Positions 32,633 through 44,000 of a stretch of 64,000 nt of DNA are shown one piece after another. The DNA is from Sulfurospirillum sp. UBA2217. Its GTDB lineage: Bacteria > Campylobacterota > Campylobacteria > Campylobacterales > Sulfurospirillaceae. Each line of letters begins with the position of its first letter. Position 1 is the first letter of the stretch. The position numbers and the translations under genes were made by a program. The notes under the pieces are model-generated. The model was not told the DNA's origin, made no database searches, and saw only the letters and a program-made list of their open reading frames with translations. The stretch covers positions 169,208 through 233,207 of the forward strand of contig DCUJ01000012.1 in the NCBI GenBank assembly GCA_002328495.1, in the 5' to 3' direction.

Positions 32633-33025
32633 ATGTTAGAGAACGATAAAGCATATATTAACATGCTAGAACATGCGGGGCATGGGGTTTGGGATTGGAA
32701 TGCTATTACGAATGAAGTCTTTTTTTCTAACGAGTGGAAACGCATGCTTGGGTATGAACCCGATGATATTTCAAACACAGTCGAAGAGTGGAGCTCACGC
32801 GTACACGCCGATGATTTTCCTCAATGTATCAATGAACTAGCCGCCTTATTTAGTGGTCAAGTCCGCCATTACCGTAACGAGCACCGCATGCTGTGCAAAG
32901 ATGGCAGTTACAAATGGATTCTTGACCAAGGAGGCATCATTGAACGCAATGCTAAGGGTGCCCCGATTCGTCTCATTGGTACCCATACCGATATTGATGA
33001 GCTTCGAAAACAGCTAGACGCATAA
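32633..33025 (+). CDS. Stand-alone PAS domain protein
   Basis: The 130-aa protein is a single PAS fold of the PAS_3 type with its PAC motif: GVWDWNAITNEVFFSNEWKRMLGY near residue 17, VHADDFPQC near 58, and DGSYKWILDQG then IGTHTDIDELRKQ at the end. No output domain is attached, so it may act by binding another signalling protein. It is divergent from the FIST operon across the inverted repeat, and a role in the same pathway is a reasonable guess. Confidence 0.85.
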   Translation: MLENDKAYINMLEHAGHGVWDWNAITNEVFFSNEWKRMLGYEPDDISNTVEEWSSRVHADDFPQCINELAALFSGQVRHYRNEHRMLCKDGSYKWILDQGGIIERNAKGAPIRLIGTHTDIDELRKQLDA

Positions 33026-33096
33026 GACACCATTATTTACAAATCACCCGCTTACAAATAAGCATATTTTAACGCCCGCTTAGCTATCATAAAAAG

Positions 33097-33759
33097 ATGA
33101 CAGATGTAGAAAAAATACGACTTTTAAAACTCCTCTACCAATACCGTGCGATGGGGTGTGAATACTTTGAAGAGTACCGACCGCTAAGCGATACCAAAAG
33201 TGTCACACACGCACACACCTTGGATGAGTTGCGCAGTGATGTCTCACGCTGTGAGTTGTGTGCTTTGTGCAAAAGTCGTAAAAATATTCTCTTTGGCAAT
33301 GGCTCTAAAGAAGCTCAGGTGATGTTCATCGGCGATAGCCCTGGGGTCAGCGAAGATGAAACAGGCACACTTTTTGCTGGTCGAAGTGGAGAGTTGCTTG
33401 CCAAGATGATTGAAAATGTTCTGCTGATTCCCAAAGAATCAGTCTACATTACAACGATTTTAAAGTGTCGCCCACCCGAGAATAGAGTACCAACACCCGA
33501 AGAGGTCGCGTGTTGTAAACCCTATGTAATGCAACAAATTGAAATGGTTAAACCTAAAATTATTGTGACGTTAGGCTCAACGAGTTTTCACCATCTAACG
33601 GGTGAGTACGACACGCCACTTGAAAAAGTGCGAGGTTTGGTACTCAATTTTGGAGATGCAAAGTTAATCCCAACGTTTCATCCCAGTTTTTTACTGCGCA
33701 ATCCAAGTGCGAAAAAAGAGGTCTATGCCGATATGTTAAACGTAAGGAGTATGATGTGA
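33097..33759 (+). CDS. Family-4-type uracil-DNA glycosylase
   Basis: The 220-aa protein has the Fe-S UDG layout: cysteines in CELCALCKSRKN near residue 52, the active-site block FIGDSPGVSEDETG (usually GEAPG), GRSGELLAKMI, LKCRPPENRVPTPEE near 125 with the third cysteine, ACCKPYV with the fourth, and the catalytic FHPSFLLRNP near 192. It removes uracil from DNA to start base excision repair. No clear Shine-Dalgarno is seen before the ATG. It overlaps the lipoprotein gene by 4 nt. Confidence 0.92.
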   Translation: MTDVEKIRLLKLLYQYRAMGCEYFEEYRPLSDTKSVTHAHTLDELRSDVSRCELCALCKSRKNILFGNGSKEAQVMFIGDSPGVSEDETGTLFAGRSGELLAKMIENVLLIPKESVYITTILKCRPPENRVPTPEEVACCKPYVMQQIEMVKPKIIVTLGSTSFHHLTGEYDTPLEKVRGLVLNFGDAKLIPTFHPSFLLRNPSAKKEVYADMLNVRSMM

Positions 33760-35030
33760 AAAAATCATTCGTAGTATGGACGTTGTGTGTACTGATATTT
33801 GCAGGGTGTACAGGGGGAACATCCCAACCCAAAGCACCTGTCATTAACACGTACAACACCTCTTCAAATGCGCTCATTAAGCCCAATCAAAAAAGTACAA
33901 TGAACTATCCAGGTTCTGGAAAACCTCTCGTGGTACCAAAACCCGAAGAGGTCAAACAAAGTGATCCTGTGATTATCGATAACACACCCATTGCATCAAC
34001 ACAAATCACGGTTATCGAAACACTGCCTCCTAGTGAACCTGTAACACAAGAAATACTCCCTCTCACACAAGAGACACACGCTCAAGAACTAAGCCATAAT
34101 GCAGAGATGATTAAAATCGCGGTCTTAATACCTCAAAAAGTAATTAAAAAATATGCCATCACATCCGTCAATACAGTTATTTCCTATCTGCTCTATAAAA
34201 ACTATTCGTTTGATCTCAATGTCTTCAACTCAGGCGATGAAAAAGAAGAGTCTATCCTCAAGGCATTGGCAGATATCCAAGCGGGTGGCTATACCCATAT
34301 CATCGCACCTGTCACTGCTGAGGGAGCCACGCTTATCGCAACCCACCTTAAAGATACCGTCGTTTTCATCCCGACCATCCATCGAAATAGCGTGAATATT
34401 ACGAATGAAAATATCTTTTTTGGGGGCATTGATTACGAAGGACAAATTGCACTTTTACGTGAACACGCCAATGAACGTGTGGGCATCTTTGAAGATGGCA
34501 GCGGTCTTAGTTTTCAGTTAAGCTCTTTTGCCAAAAAATATCATGAGCGTATCTTTTATGAAAAAAGGGTTGAAAGCTCAAAAGCCAATTTCAAACAGAT
34601 GTTTAAGGGCAACACGTCGCTCAACAATGCAACGTATTATCTCAACACACCTCTTGTGAGCTCAAGCCTTATCGCCTCACAACTCAGAGCCAACAGTATC
34701 TATCCTCACGCCCTACTTTCAACCCAAATCAATTACAATCCCCTACTTTTAACGCTCACACAGTATGAAGATCGAAATGACATGTTCATCGCCAATTCCA
34801 TTCAAAGAACACCTGCTGTTTTAGAGGAAATTAACACGTTATTTGGGCACGATATTGTCTATGATTGGGTCAATTATGCCACATCTATTGGTACTGAGTT
34901 TGTAACAACACGCTTTTATCAAAACCCCAATGAGAAAGTTTTTAAAGAAAATATCATAGCACAACAAATTGTTTACAACACCTTTATCGTGAAACCTGAA
35001 CGCCACGCCTTTAAGAGAGTACAGCCTTAA
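33756..35030 (+). CDS. Lipoprotein with periplasmic-binding-protein-like fold
   Basis: The 424-aa protein has a lipobox (IFAGCTGG, Cys18). A Pro/Thr-rich linker runs to about residue 110. The remainder looks like a type 1 periplasmic binding fold (KIAVLIPQKVIKKYAITS, ILKALADIQAGGYTHIIAPVTAEGA, FFGGIDYEGQIALLREH), reminiscent of LpoA-type penicillin-binding-protein activators or receptor-like sensors. I cannot assign a ligand. It is coupled to the glycosylase gene by a 4-nt overlap and converges on the thioesterase gene, with 20 nt shared. Confidence 0.75.
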   Translation: MKKSFVVWTLCVLIFAGCTGGTSQPKAPVINTYNTSSNALIKPNQKSTMNYPGSGKPLVVPKPEEVKQSDPVIIDNTPIASTQITVIETLPPSEPVTQEILPLTQETHAQELSHNAEMIKIAVLIPQKVIKKYAITSVNTVISYLLYKNYSFDLNVFNSGDEKEESILKALADIQAGGYTHIIAPVTAEGATLIATHLKDTVVFIPTIHRNSVNITNENIFFGGIDYEGQIALLREHANERVGIFEDGSGLSFQLSSFAKKYHERIFYEKRVESSKANFKQMFKGNTSLNNATYYLNTPLVSSSLIASQLRANSIYPHALLSTQINYNPLLLTLTQYEDRNDMFIANSIQRTPAVLEEINTLFGHDIVYDWVNYATSIGTEFVTTRFYQNPNEKVFKENIIAQQIVYNTFIVKPERHAFKRVQP

Positions 35031-35385
35031 AAAAAGCCTTACTCTCCTCATCTATCCGTGTGGGCTTTCCCTCTTTCACAAAGGCTAAAAGCGAAGTCAT
35101 CTCAAAAATGATTTCGTCTCCTCGATAGATGATTTGCTTTACATGTAAAGAAGCGTTGTGCAGTTCTACTAAAAAACTCTTTACATGTAAAAGATCACCC
35201 AACTTCGCAGATTTTTTAAAATCTGCTTCTACCTTTTTCACCACAAAATGTCCGCCATTCATTGCAGGACTTTTTCCATGTGCAAAAAAAATTTCACTGC
35301 GTGCACGTTCACAAAATTTTAAATAATTTGCATGATACACAACCCCACCCGCATCGGTATCGTCGTAATAGACTCGTATTTGCAT
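35011..35385 (-). CDS. YbgC-family acyl-CoA thioesterase
   Basis: The 124-aa protein is a hotdog-fold thioesterase of the YbgC/FadM type: VYYDDTDAGGVVYHANYLKFCERARSE at the N-terminus contains the catalytic aspartate and the HANYL signature. The family hydrolyses acyl-CoAs, often beside tol-pal genes. Here it is instead coupled to the lapD-like gene (TAATG overlap of one base), probably only by operon read-through. Two TTACATGTAA copies lie 42 nt apart inside it. Confidence 0.9.
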   Translation of the reverse strand: MQIRVYYDDTDAGGVVYHANYLKFCERARSEIFFAHGKSPAMNGGHFVVKKVEADFKKSAKLGDLLHVKSFLVELHNASLHVKQIIYRGDEIIFEMTSLLAFVKEGKPTRIDEESKAFFKAVLS

Positions 35386-37343
35386 TATTTTTGTTTCTCT
35401 TCTAAAAGTTCTATCGGTGCGATGTAGCGCCCTTGTACATAGTTAATGCCAATTTTTTGCATGAGTGAGAGCTCTTGTTCTTCTTCTACGTTGGTGGCAA
35501 TAATCGAAATACCAAGGCTTCGTGTAAGGTTGTTTAAACTCTCTTGGTTACTTCCCGTACTTGCATCAAACATCACGTCTTTAAGGTAATTCACACTGCA
35601 CTTGACATAATCAGGACGTATGGCTTGTAGGTAATAAGCACCTTGTTCGGGTATTGTAAAATTATCGATTCCAAAACGATAGCCAAAGAGTTTAAGTGTA
35701 CTGCTAAGTGTAATAATCGCTTCAAGATTGTGTAGGGCAATGACATTGCTCACTTCAAACCACAACATCGAACGTTTTGTTCCACAAAAAGCATCTAGCT
35801 GTATTTTGAGCCACTCGATATTGGCATGCTTTTTGACAAATTCTGCGCCTAGATTGATTGCTAGAGGATAGGTCATTCCCTCAACAACATCACGCTTGAG
35901 TACCTTTTGAACCATGTATTTGTCTATTTCATCAACCAACCCTAGCGTTGCCGCCATTGGCATAAATACACCCGCCGTGTGAATTTCTCCATCGCTCCCT
36001 CTGAGTCTAACAAACATCTCTTGATGTAAAATCGTAGAGACATCTGTACCCAAATGCATCACATTTTGTGAAGCCAATATAAAGCGTGACTCTTCCAAAC
36101 CACGGATCAATTCTGTACGCCACGCTTCGCGACTGAGGACTAACGTATCTTGATACTGTTTTTCGACCACACACGAAAATGTTTCATTTTGTTTTGCTTG
36201 AGCCACAGTAAAATCGGCTCTGGAAAGTAAAGAATTTTGAGTGTCTTTGGCACTATAAGAACCCACACCAACACCTATAAACAGATGTGACACGGCAGTT
36301 TCTCCGAGTATTTCTAAAAGCATGGCATCAATAAGATTTTTGACCCTCGTTGCATCCACCATAGGAATCAAAAGAAAAAAATCATGCTCATTAAGCCTTA
36401 CATGTAAAGCATTTTCACCTAATTGCGCGCATGCTTCAAGACCTTTGACTACCTTTTTAATCAAAAAGTTATACGGCTCATACCCTTGCTCTTTTTTGAA
36501 ACGTTCCAGTTCATCAATGCTAAAAAGCACATAAGAGCCTTGTGAAAGTAGTGCATCGCTACGCAAATAATCAGGCAATTTTGTCACAAAATAACGGCGG
36601 TTAAACAGCTTCGTCTCAGCATCTTTGTAGAGCAATTCTTGGTAACGCACCAACGTTTCATTTTCACGCTCAAAAATGTCTTTGACTTTAAACACCATCG
36701 CATTCATCGCCTCCGTTGCGGAGCGAAATTCGGTGGTGAAGGGCATTTTTGGCTCAATGATAAAACGGTTTTCGATGATGCCTCGCGCTTGTTCGCGAAT
36801 CTGTTTGACCGATTGCAAGCTTAGGCTAAGAAGCAAATATAACAATCCCAAAACAATGACACCAATAGCAACAAATGTTTGAACCAAATCGATAAAGGTA
36901 TGATACAGTTGCCTGTAGGCATTTCCTGTATGACCACTGACCTCAAGGGTACCGAAACGACTCCATCCTATCATGATATCACTGCTCGCATACGCATTGT
37001 GAATGCTCACAGAATGCACAAACCACTGCGGAACATCGCTGATGCGCACATCGACGGATTTGACATAAATGGGTTTTTGTTCTACATCCACTAACGCTAT
37101 CCGCTCATAATAGCCACTGTCATAAATGGCGTTTATCATTGTCTCCATGCTCGCGATATCTTCAGGGTCGGCTATTTTGGAAAGCGAAAGTCCCAACGAG
37201 TGAGCTGTATTTTTTGCATTGGTATAGAGCTGGTCTTGCACAAACGCTGTGGCTGTTTTAAAATTGAGCACCATCACGCTGATGAGGATAATCCCTAAAA
37301 AAAGACTGAGCATCACTGCCATTTGTTTAAAAAGAGTCATCAT
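35385..37343 (-). CDS. lapD: LapD-type c-di-GMP receptor
   Basis: The 652-aa inner-membrane protein has TM1 (about 10-30), a periplasmic LapD/MoxY N-terminal domain, TM2 (about 150-175), HAMP, and degenerate GGDEF and EAL domains. GGDEF reads NEHDF and EAL reads QEMFVRL, so both enzymatic centres are lost as in Pseudomonas LapD, which binds c-di-GMP and then sequesters the protease LapG. The gene follows lapG with a 4-nt overlap, downstream of two LapA-like adhesin genes, which strongly supports the assignment. High c-di-GMP should keep the adhesins on the cell surface. Confidence 0.92.
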   Translation of the reverse strand: MMTLFKQMAVMLSLFLGIILISVMVLNFKTATAFVQDQLYTNAKNTAHSLGLSLSKIADPEDIASMETMINAIYDSGYYERIALVDVEQKPIYVKSVDVRISDVPQWFVHSVSIHNAYASSDIMIGWSRFGTLEVSGHTGNAYRQLYHTFIDLVQTFVAIGVIVLGLLYLLLSLSLQSVKQIREQARGIIENRFIIEPKMPFTTEFRSATEAMNAMVFKVKDIFERENETLVRYQELLYKDAETKLFNRRYFVTKLPDYLRSDALLSQGSYVLFSIDELERFKKEQGYEPYNFLIKKVVKGLEACAQLGENALHVRLNEHDFFLLIPMVDATRVKNLIDAMLLEILGETAVSHLFIGVGVGSYSAKDTQNSLLSRADFTVAQAKQNETFSCVVEKQYQDTLVLSREAWRTELIRGLEESRFILASQNVMHLGTDVSTILHQEMFVRLRGSDGEIHTAGVFMPMAATLGLVDEIDKYMVQKVLKRDVVEGMTYPLAINLGAEFVKKHANIEWLKIQLDAFCGTKRSMLWFEVSNVIALHNLEAIITLSSTLKLFGYRFGIDNFTIPEQGAYYLQAIRPDYVKCSVNYLKDVMFDASTGSNQESLNNLTRSLGISIIATNVEEEQELSLMQKIGINYVQGRYIAPIELLEEKQK

Positions 37344-37987
37344 TTTTCCTTTTTTTCTATCTTAAGTTCATCCCATGCGCGCTTTTGTTTGGTCACAGCA
37401 GGAAGCATCTTCCCCAGTTGCGCTTGTTTGGCATTGAACAAATCATCACCACTAAAGCTGTACACAGGAACAAGGTCACTTCGTTGATTGGCAGGTAGGA
37501 TTTTGTAGTTGTAATTATCTAAAACCAGAGGCACAGATTTTGGGGTTTCGTAGTACGTGAGCACCATATGTGCGACATTAAATTTGAGTGATTTGGCATA
37601 GGTCATGTAGAGTTTGGAAGTGGGAACGCCCAATTCTTTGAGCGTAAAATACTTAGCAATGACAAAATCTTCACAATCACCTTTGTCTTTACCAATAAAC
37701 TGTAACCGCGTCGCCCAATAATCACTCACCCCCCACACCGACTGGTCGCTGTGGTAGGGGGTGTTGTTAAAAAAGTCATTGACCTTTTCAAGTTTGTCAA
37801 GTTCACTAACATCTTTAGCACGGTTCATCATCTTCAAAAGTGCTAGAGCACGCTTAGGAGCAAAAGAGCCATACTCTTTTTCAATCTTGCTAAGAATACC
37901 ATCAGCAATGGTAAATTCAGCAGTACTAAAAAGGGTGATGGCAAGTACCACCACCCCAAAGCATGTCCAAAAAATATTTTTTTTCAT
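37340..37987 (-). CDS. lapG: LapG-type periplasmic adhesin protease
   Basis: The 215-aa protein has an N-terminal signal/TM segment and the bacterial transglutaminase-like cysteine protease domain. The catalytic triad is visible as Cys105 (DKGDCEDFV), His140 (NVAHMVL) and Asp157 (LVLDNYN), and WGVSDYWATRLQF precedes the Cys. LapG cleaves the N-terminal retention module of LapA-type adhesins at a di-alanine site, releasing them. The gene lies 19 nt after the adhesin stop and overlaps lapD by 4 nt. No strong Shine-Dalgarno is seen; a TATAAT lies in the gap. Confidence 0.93.
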   Translation of the reverse strand: MKKNIFWTCFGVVVLAITLFSTAEFTIADGILSKIEKEYGSFAPKRALALLKMMNRAKDVSELDKLEKVNDFFNNTPYHSDQSVWGVSDYWATRLQFIGKDKGDCEDFVIAKYFTLKELGVPTSKLYMTYAKSLKFNVAHMVLTYYETPKSVPLVLDNYNYKILPANQRSDLVPVYSFSGDDLFNAKQAQLGKMLPAVTKQKRAWDELKIEKKEK

Positions 37988-38006
37988 GCTTCAATTATAG
38001 CTTTTT

Positions 38007-41000
38007 TTAGCTATGTTGAATCTCTTGCTCGATTTTAACAATAACCGTTGGGTCATTTGCATTGGTATGGGTATAAACATCAAAGGTATGCCCACCAACT
38101 GTTTCGGTAGATGTCTTGGTTAATGTACTATCAACCGTAACTTTATCGCCACTATCCCCTAAAATCGTCAAGGTATTGTTACTATCTGTCATATCAATCA
38201 CATCTTGAAGTGAAAGATTTGTAAGATTAACTTTGGCTTGGGTAAGGTCAAAAATCTCAATATTATCGATTGGATTTTGTGCATTATTACTAAAAGCGTT
38301 AAAATCAATATTGGTATTGGATGTAAATAACAAAGTATCTATACCTGTTACGCCATCCATTGTATCACCACTACCATAGACTAGGGTATCATCACCACTA
38401 TCACCGTATAAGATATCATCACCACTACCACCGTTTAAGATATCATTACCGCTACCACCGCGTAAGATATCATTACCGTTACCACCGAGTAAGATATCAT
38501 TACCGTTACCACCGAGTAAGATATCATTACCACCATTGCCATTGAGTCTATCATCACCGATACTACCCATTAATGTATCGCTTCTATTGTCACCATTTAA
38601 TGTAATTCCTGGAACAACATCATCAACTGGCGTAATATCGAGCGTTGCACTACCTGCTATAGATTGTGCATCTAAGCTACCGTTAGTGGTGCCATTATCG
38701 GTAATGGTATAGCTAAAGCTTACAGACGTATCATCATTTTCTGCTGGTGTAAATGTCCATGTGCCATCACCATTGTCAACCAAAGAACCTGCCCCACTAG
38801 CAATAGCAAGATTTGTTGCCACAAGAGCATCACTTTCTATATCACTTGCATTGGCAAGCAACATGGCTTGTGTAATAATATGTGCTCCACTATCTTCTGC
38901 AATTGCAGAAAGTGCCACTGTAGTTGTTATTGGCGCGTCATTCACTGGCGTTACATGTAACGTAACCTTAGCCTTATCTGTACCACCATGTCCATCACTA
39001 ATCGTATATTCAAACGAAGCCTCTCCGCTATAATTTGGCGTTGGAGTAAATACCACATTACCATCGACTAATGCCACGCTACCATTTTGTACATTTTCAA
39101 ACCCATCACTCACGATTGACAATGCATCGCCATCCACATCAAAGTCATTAGAGAGCAACATGTCTGGCGTAAATACAAGAGGTGTATCTTCAAGGGTTTC
39201 AAATACTTGACCGCTCTGGGCAACATTGAGAACTTGGTAACCACCATTTTCTTGTTGTAATTCAACTTTTAACTGGTATTGACCAGCTTGATCCCAATAA
39301 ATAATCTCAATCGTATGCTCACCATTTGTGTCAATGGTAAATGCACTATGTGTGGTTTGCGTTGGACCTTGATTTAGATTCCTTGTTCCAACGGCTACCC
39401 CATCTATGAGTATGGTATAGCCATCATCAGCTGTCACTCTAAAGTTATAGGTACCTGCATTGAGTAGTATATTTCCGCTCAAATGCAAGATAGCATCTCC
39501 CGTAGAAGCTGGGTCATTTGTTAAAGAAGCAGCATCTGAACCTAAAAAGCTTTGAAGATTTGAGCCAAAGCCTAAATTGCCACTGCCCAATTTATAATCA
39601 AGTGCTGTAGGGGTAAACAATGCATCAGGGGTATGGTTAGCCATAAATGCACGGATTTGCGCAATATTTGAAAGATTGGCACCATCTGTACCTTCCACAT
39701 AACCATAATATTCTGCATGTACTCCAAAAACGCTAAAGTCATCTACAGCGACTGGAGCATCATTGACTGAAGTGATATCAAGTGTGGCTGTGCCTGTAAC
39801 CGTTTTTGGATCACTTGCTCCATTGGTTGTACCGTTGTCTGTAATCGTGTATCTAAAGCTTACAGAGGTATCATCGTTGCTAGCTGGAGTGTAGCTCCAT
39901 GTGCCATTATTGTTATTGACCAAGGTACCAGTGCCACTGCTAATTACTACATTGCTCACAGTAAGTGTATCATGTTCAATATCACTCGCATTTCCTAACA
40001 ACTCAGCTTGTGTGATGATGCGTACACCGCTATCTTCCGCGATAGCGGCTAGAGTTACAGGTGTAGTTGTTGGAGCATCATTGACTGGGGTTACGGTAAT
40101 CACTTCATTTACTGGTGCTGAAACGGCTCCGCTATTGTCTGTGACCGTAAAGCTTACGGTTACTTCGCCATTGAAATTCAACGCTGGCTTAAAGACCAAA
40201 TTTGCCGCTTCTGTTGGGGTTAATGCCGTTGTTGTCAAAACAGGCGTTGTGCCATTTGCATAGTAAAGAACACCTTGGTCAACACTTGGTAATGTCGTTA
40301 CATGTAAAGAAGCTATCGTGCCATCTATATCTGTTCCTGCAAGGCTAACACCTATGGAGGTATCTTCATTGCCACTGGATGTACTTGTTGTAGCTATAGG
40401 GGAGTCATTGGTGCCTATAACATTAATCGTAACGGTTGCTACCTCAGAATAGTCTGACTCACCATTTTCTTGTGTTGAGCTATCATCCTTCACTCTATAT
40501 TGGAACGTAATGGTTTGCACTTCTCCTACGGCTAAGGCATTGAAATCTCCGCTTAAAGTATAGTGACCCTTTGGATCAACACTGACTGTATAGTTTTGTC
40601 CCTCTCCACCAGAGACGAGCTCATAAGTATGCGTGTCACTAGCGTCAGCATCTACAGCTCTTGGCAGATCATTTTCAAATGTCGTTAAGCCATTTGTTGC
40701 TTCAAAAACGATGTTTTTATCTGGCATTTGAACACCATGTTCACCTTTAAGCGTAATCTCATAAGGTCCTGTGTAATGCCAGTTTACATTATCGACACTA
40801 TTTACTCCGCTTGCAGCTTCACTAGCTGATAAATCATACGCACCTACAACGAGTTGGTAATTTCCTTGTGCCAAATTGGCTATGGTAAGGTACGAATCAC
40901 GATCCCACAAAGATCCATCTTCTCCATAGTTTGCACTATCGTCATTGACCGCAATTTCGGCTCCTCTGGTTCCATCAGTATTCAGTGCATAAATGCGGAT

Positions 41001-44000
41001 CATCACATCCAGAGCCGTTTGCCCTCCATCGCCATTGATGTCATTATACACACCCGTTCCATCTTGATTCCAAGCATTTGGATTGTTTCCTATTTCAGTC
41101 AACATATCTACGGTTAAAGCCCCACCATTGTGCGTAAAGTTCCAATAATCAACCGATGTTGTCGTGTCACCTATTAGAACGATTTCACCCACGATAGACT
41201 GAGCTGCAACATCCGCTACCACTGGTTGGTCGTTGGTTCCAATAATGGTAAGAGTGACTGTTTTTGGCTCACTGACTGAAGATTCATTGATGCCATCTGT
41301 TCCAGTAAATCCACGTCCATCATTAGCAACGTATTGGAATGTCACGGTTTGTGTTTCACCTGCGGCTAGTGCATTGAAATCTCCTTTGACCTCATAAGCT
41401 CCAGTCGTTGGATCAATAACCACTTCAACGCCTGCCGTTGGGTTGCCATAAAGTTCGTATGTATGGCTATCATTGCTGTCATCATCTTGCACACGTGGGA
41501 GATTGCCATTAAACAGAGTCAAACCATCATCGGTTGTATCATTAATACCAGAAACATCTGTATTATCATGGCTTTCGTAGATAGCATTTTGACTGATTGT
41601 AAGGTTATCGATACCCCATGATTCATCACTCAACCCTTGATGTAAGGTACTGCCAAAGCCTAGTTTTATTGTGCCATCTGCTCCGACCGTTGCCGTTACT
41701 TCGTAATGATTAATTCTCTCTGATCCCCATCCTGTAAACTCATTGCCTGTGGTCATTGTAAAGTTGCTTGTGTCGCCGTTGAGTTCATTGGAAACCAATT
41801 GTGAATTTACAAATACTTGAAATCGCTCTTCACCTTCTCCGTTATAGCCAGTACCATCCCAAGAATCTATGCGGTACATGTCAAACTTAATGGTTACCGT
41901 TTGACCAGCATGCTCAACTCCCAAGTCAAACGTTTTAGAAATGGCCTCATTACCACTCGTGCCACCAAATCTACCCAAAAATGTTGTTAATTCGCCGCCA
42001 GTAGTTGTTGCATTATTGCTCCAGCCTACACTTCCATTTTCAAAGTTTTCAGAAACCAATACGATTGGCACCATTCCAGCATCAACAGCACTAACCACAG
42101 GTTGGTCATTCGTTCCTGTAATGGTAATCGTCACATCTTGCGTTACAGTATCTCCATTGTTGTCATTAATAGTAATGGTGTAGACTTCTGTAACACTCTG
42201 TCCAGCGGCAAGCTGTTGTGCTGTTGCATTGTTGATAGTATAGGTCCAATCCACAACACCACCCGTACCACTTCCTGTGGTATCGGTTGTTTCAACTGTC
42301 GTAAATGTACCCATTGGTACGCTATAGTCAGTTGATTTTGGAGCAAACGTTACCTCGTGTTCATCGGTCAAATCTACATCTGTAAACGCTACGCTTCCTA
42401 TCGCTTGTGTTACTTGAGCATCTTCTACAACATCCCCTGTTGAAGTTGCGTGAGTGATATTGACAATATCGTTTCTACCATCTATGGTCACAGTAGCTGT
42501 ATTATCTACCGCTATTGTTCCATCAAATACTTGATACGTTACGGTTAAATCAACAGACTCATTAACCGCCAAGTAAGTAAACTGCGCAGGGTCTATTATT
42601 AAGGCTCCTGTTTCTGAATCAACGCTAAATACAACAACATGTCCATCATTTGATGTAACGCTAACATTTTGAACATCAAGGTCATCATGGGTATCGACAT
42701 CGCTGACCGATGATGGATCTAAAAGATTGATTGTTAGAGGAGTAGCATCTTCATGGGTTGCATCAACTTCTATCGCTTGAACCACTGGAGCGTCGTTGGT
42801 TCCTGTGATGGTAATGCTTACAGATTTAGTTGTACTGGTATCGTTTGATGCACCAGAACTATCTGTTACATTGTAGTTAAAGGTAATCGTTACAGAATCG
42901 TTCACACCTAAATTATTAAAATAAGAATTGATAAGCTCAAAATTATCGCCATTGACCACTATTTGAGTATCGCTCGCTTTGATAATATCTGTTGCATTGC
43001 CAGCAATACTCATAGAAGCGTATTTCGCAGGAATATAATGCCAACCTTCCCAATGCCCATTTGCAACTTTAATATCTTGCAAATGAACCGTATAGTCATC
43101 TGTTAAATCTACATCGCTAAAATTAAATGCACCTTGATAGACTGCATTAGGATTGCTATTAACATCGTTAGCCAATGAGCCTTCTGTTACGGTATCTGTT
43201 ACATTTTGAGCAACAGGTCTATCATTAGTACCTTTGATTTCTATAATGACATCTTGTGTTGCTGTACTTCCATGTCCATCATCTATCGTAATGGTATAGG
43301 TTTCATAAACACTTTGCCCAGCGGCTAGCTGTTGTGCTGCTGCATTATCGATAGTATATAACCATATTACAGTGCCATCAACACTGTCTTCGAAATTTCC
43401 AACGGTAAATGTTCCCATAGGCTGTCCATAAGGATCAGCTGTAAGTTCAGCACTGACACTATGCGTATCGGTAATATCAACATCACTGTATCTGACAGTC
43501 CCCATAGCCATAAAGTCCAAACTATCTTCTTTGACATCCCCTGTTGTTATTGCGTGAGTGATATTGACAATATCATTCGTTCCTGTAATGGTAATCGTCA
43601 CATCTTGCGTTACAGTATCTCCATGGTTGTCATTAATAGTAATGGTGTAAACTTCTGTAACACTCTGTCCAGCGGCAAGCTGTTGTGCTGCTGCATTGTT
43701 GATAGTATAGGTCCAATCCACAACACCACCCGTACCACTTCCTGTGGTATCGGTTGTTTCAACTGCCGTAAATGTACCCATTGGTACGCTATAGTCAGTT
43801 GCTTGTGGGGCACGAGCAGCAGTTACTGTGTGATCGTCTGTTAAGTCAACATCTGTAAACGCTACGCTTCCTGTCGCTTGTGTTACTTGAGCATCCTCTA
43901 CGACCTCACCTGCTTGTGTTGCACTTGTGATAAGCACTTCATCATTGGTTCCTGTAAGTGTAATAGTCACGGTTTTGTATTCAGAATAATTGGATTCATT

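Noticed and set aside
38410..38544. Regular short repeats that could suggest a CRISPR array
   Set aside because: Units are contiguous 27-mers without spacers and in frame with RTX nonapeptides.
38360..38545. His/Tyr/Arg-rich 61-codon open frame on the plus strand
   Set aside because: It is the antisense reading of the 27-bp RTX repeats of adhesin 1; the odd composition follows from that repeat and there is no ribosome site.
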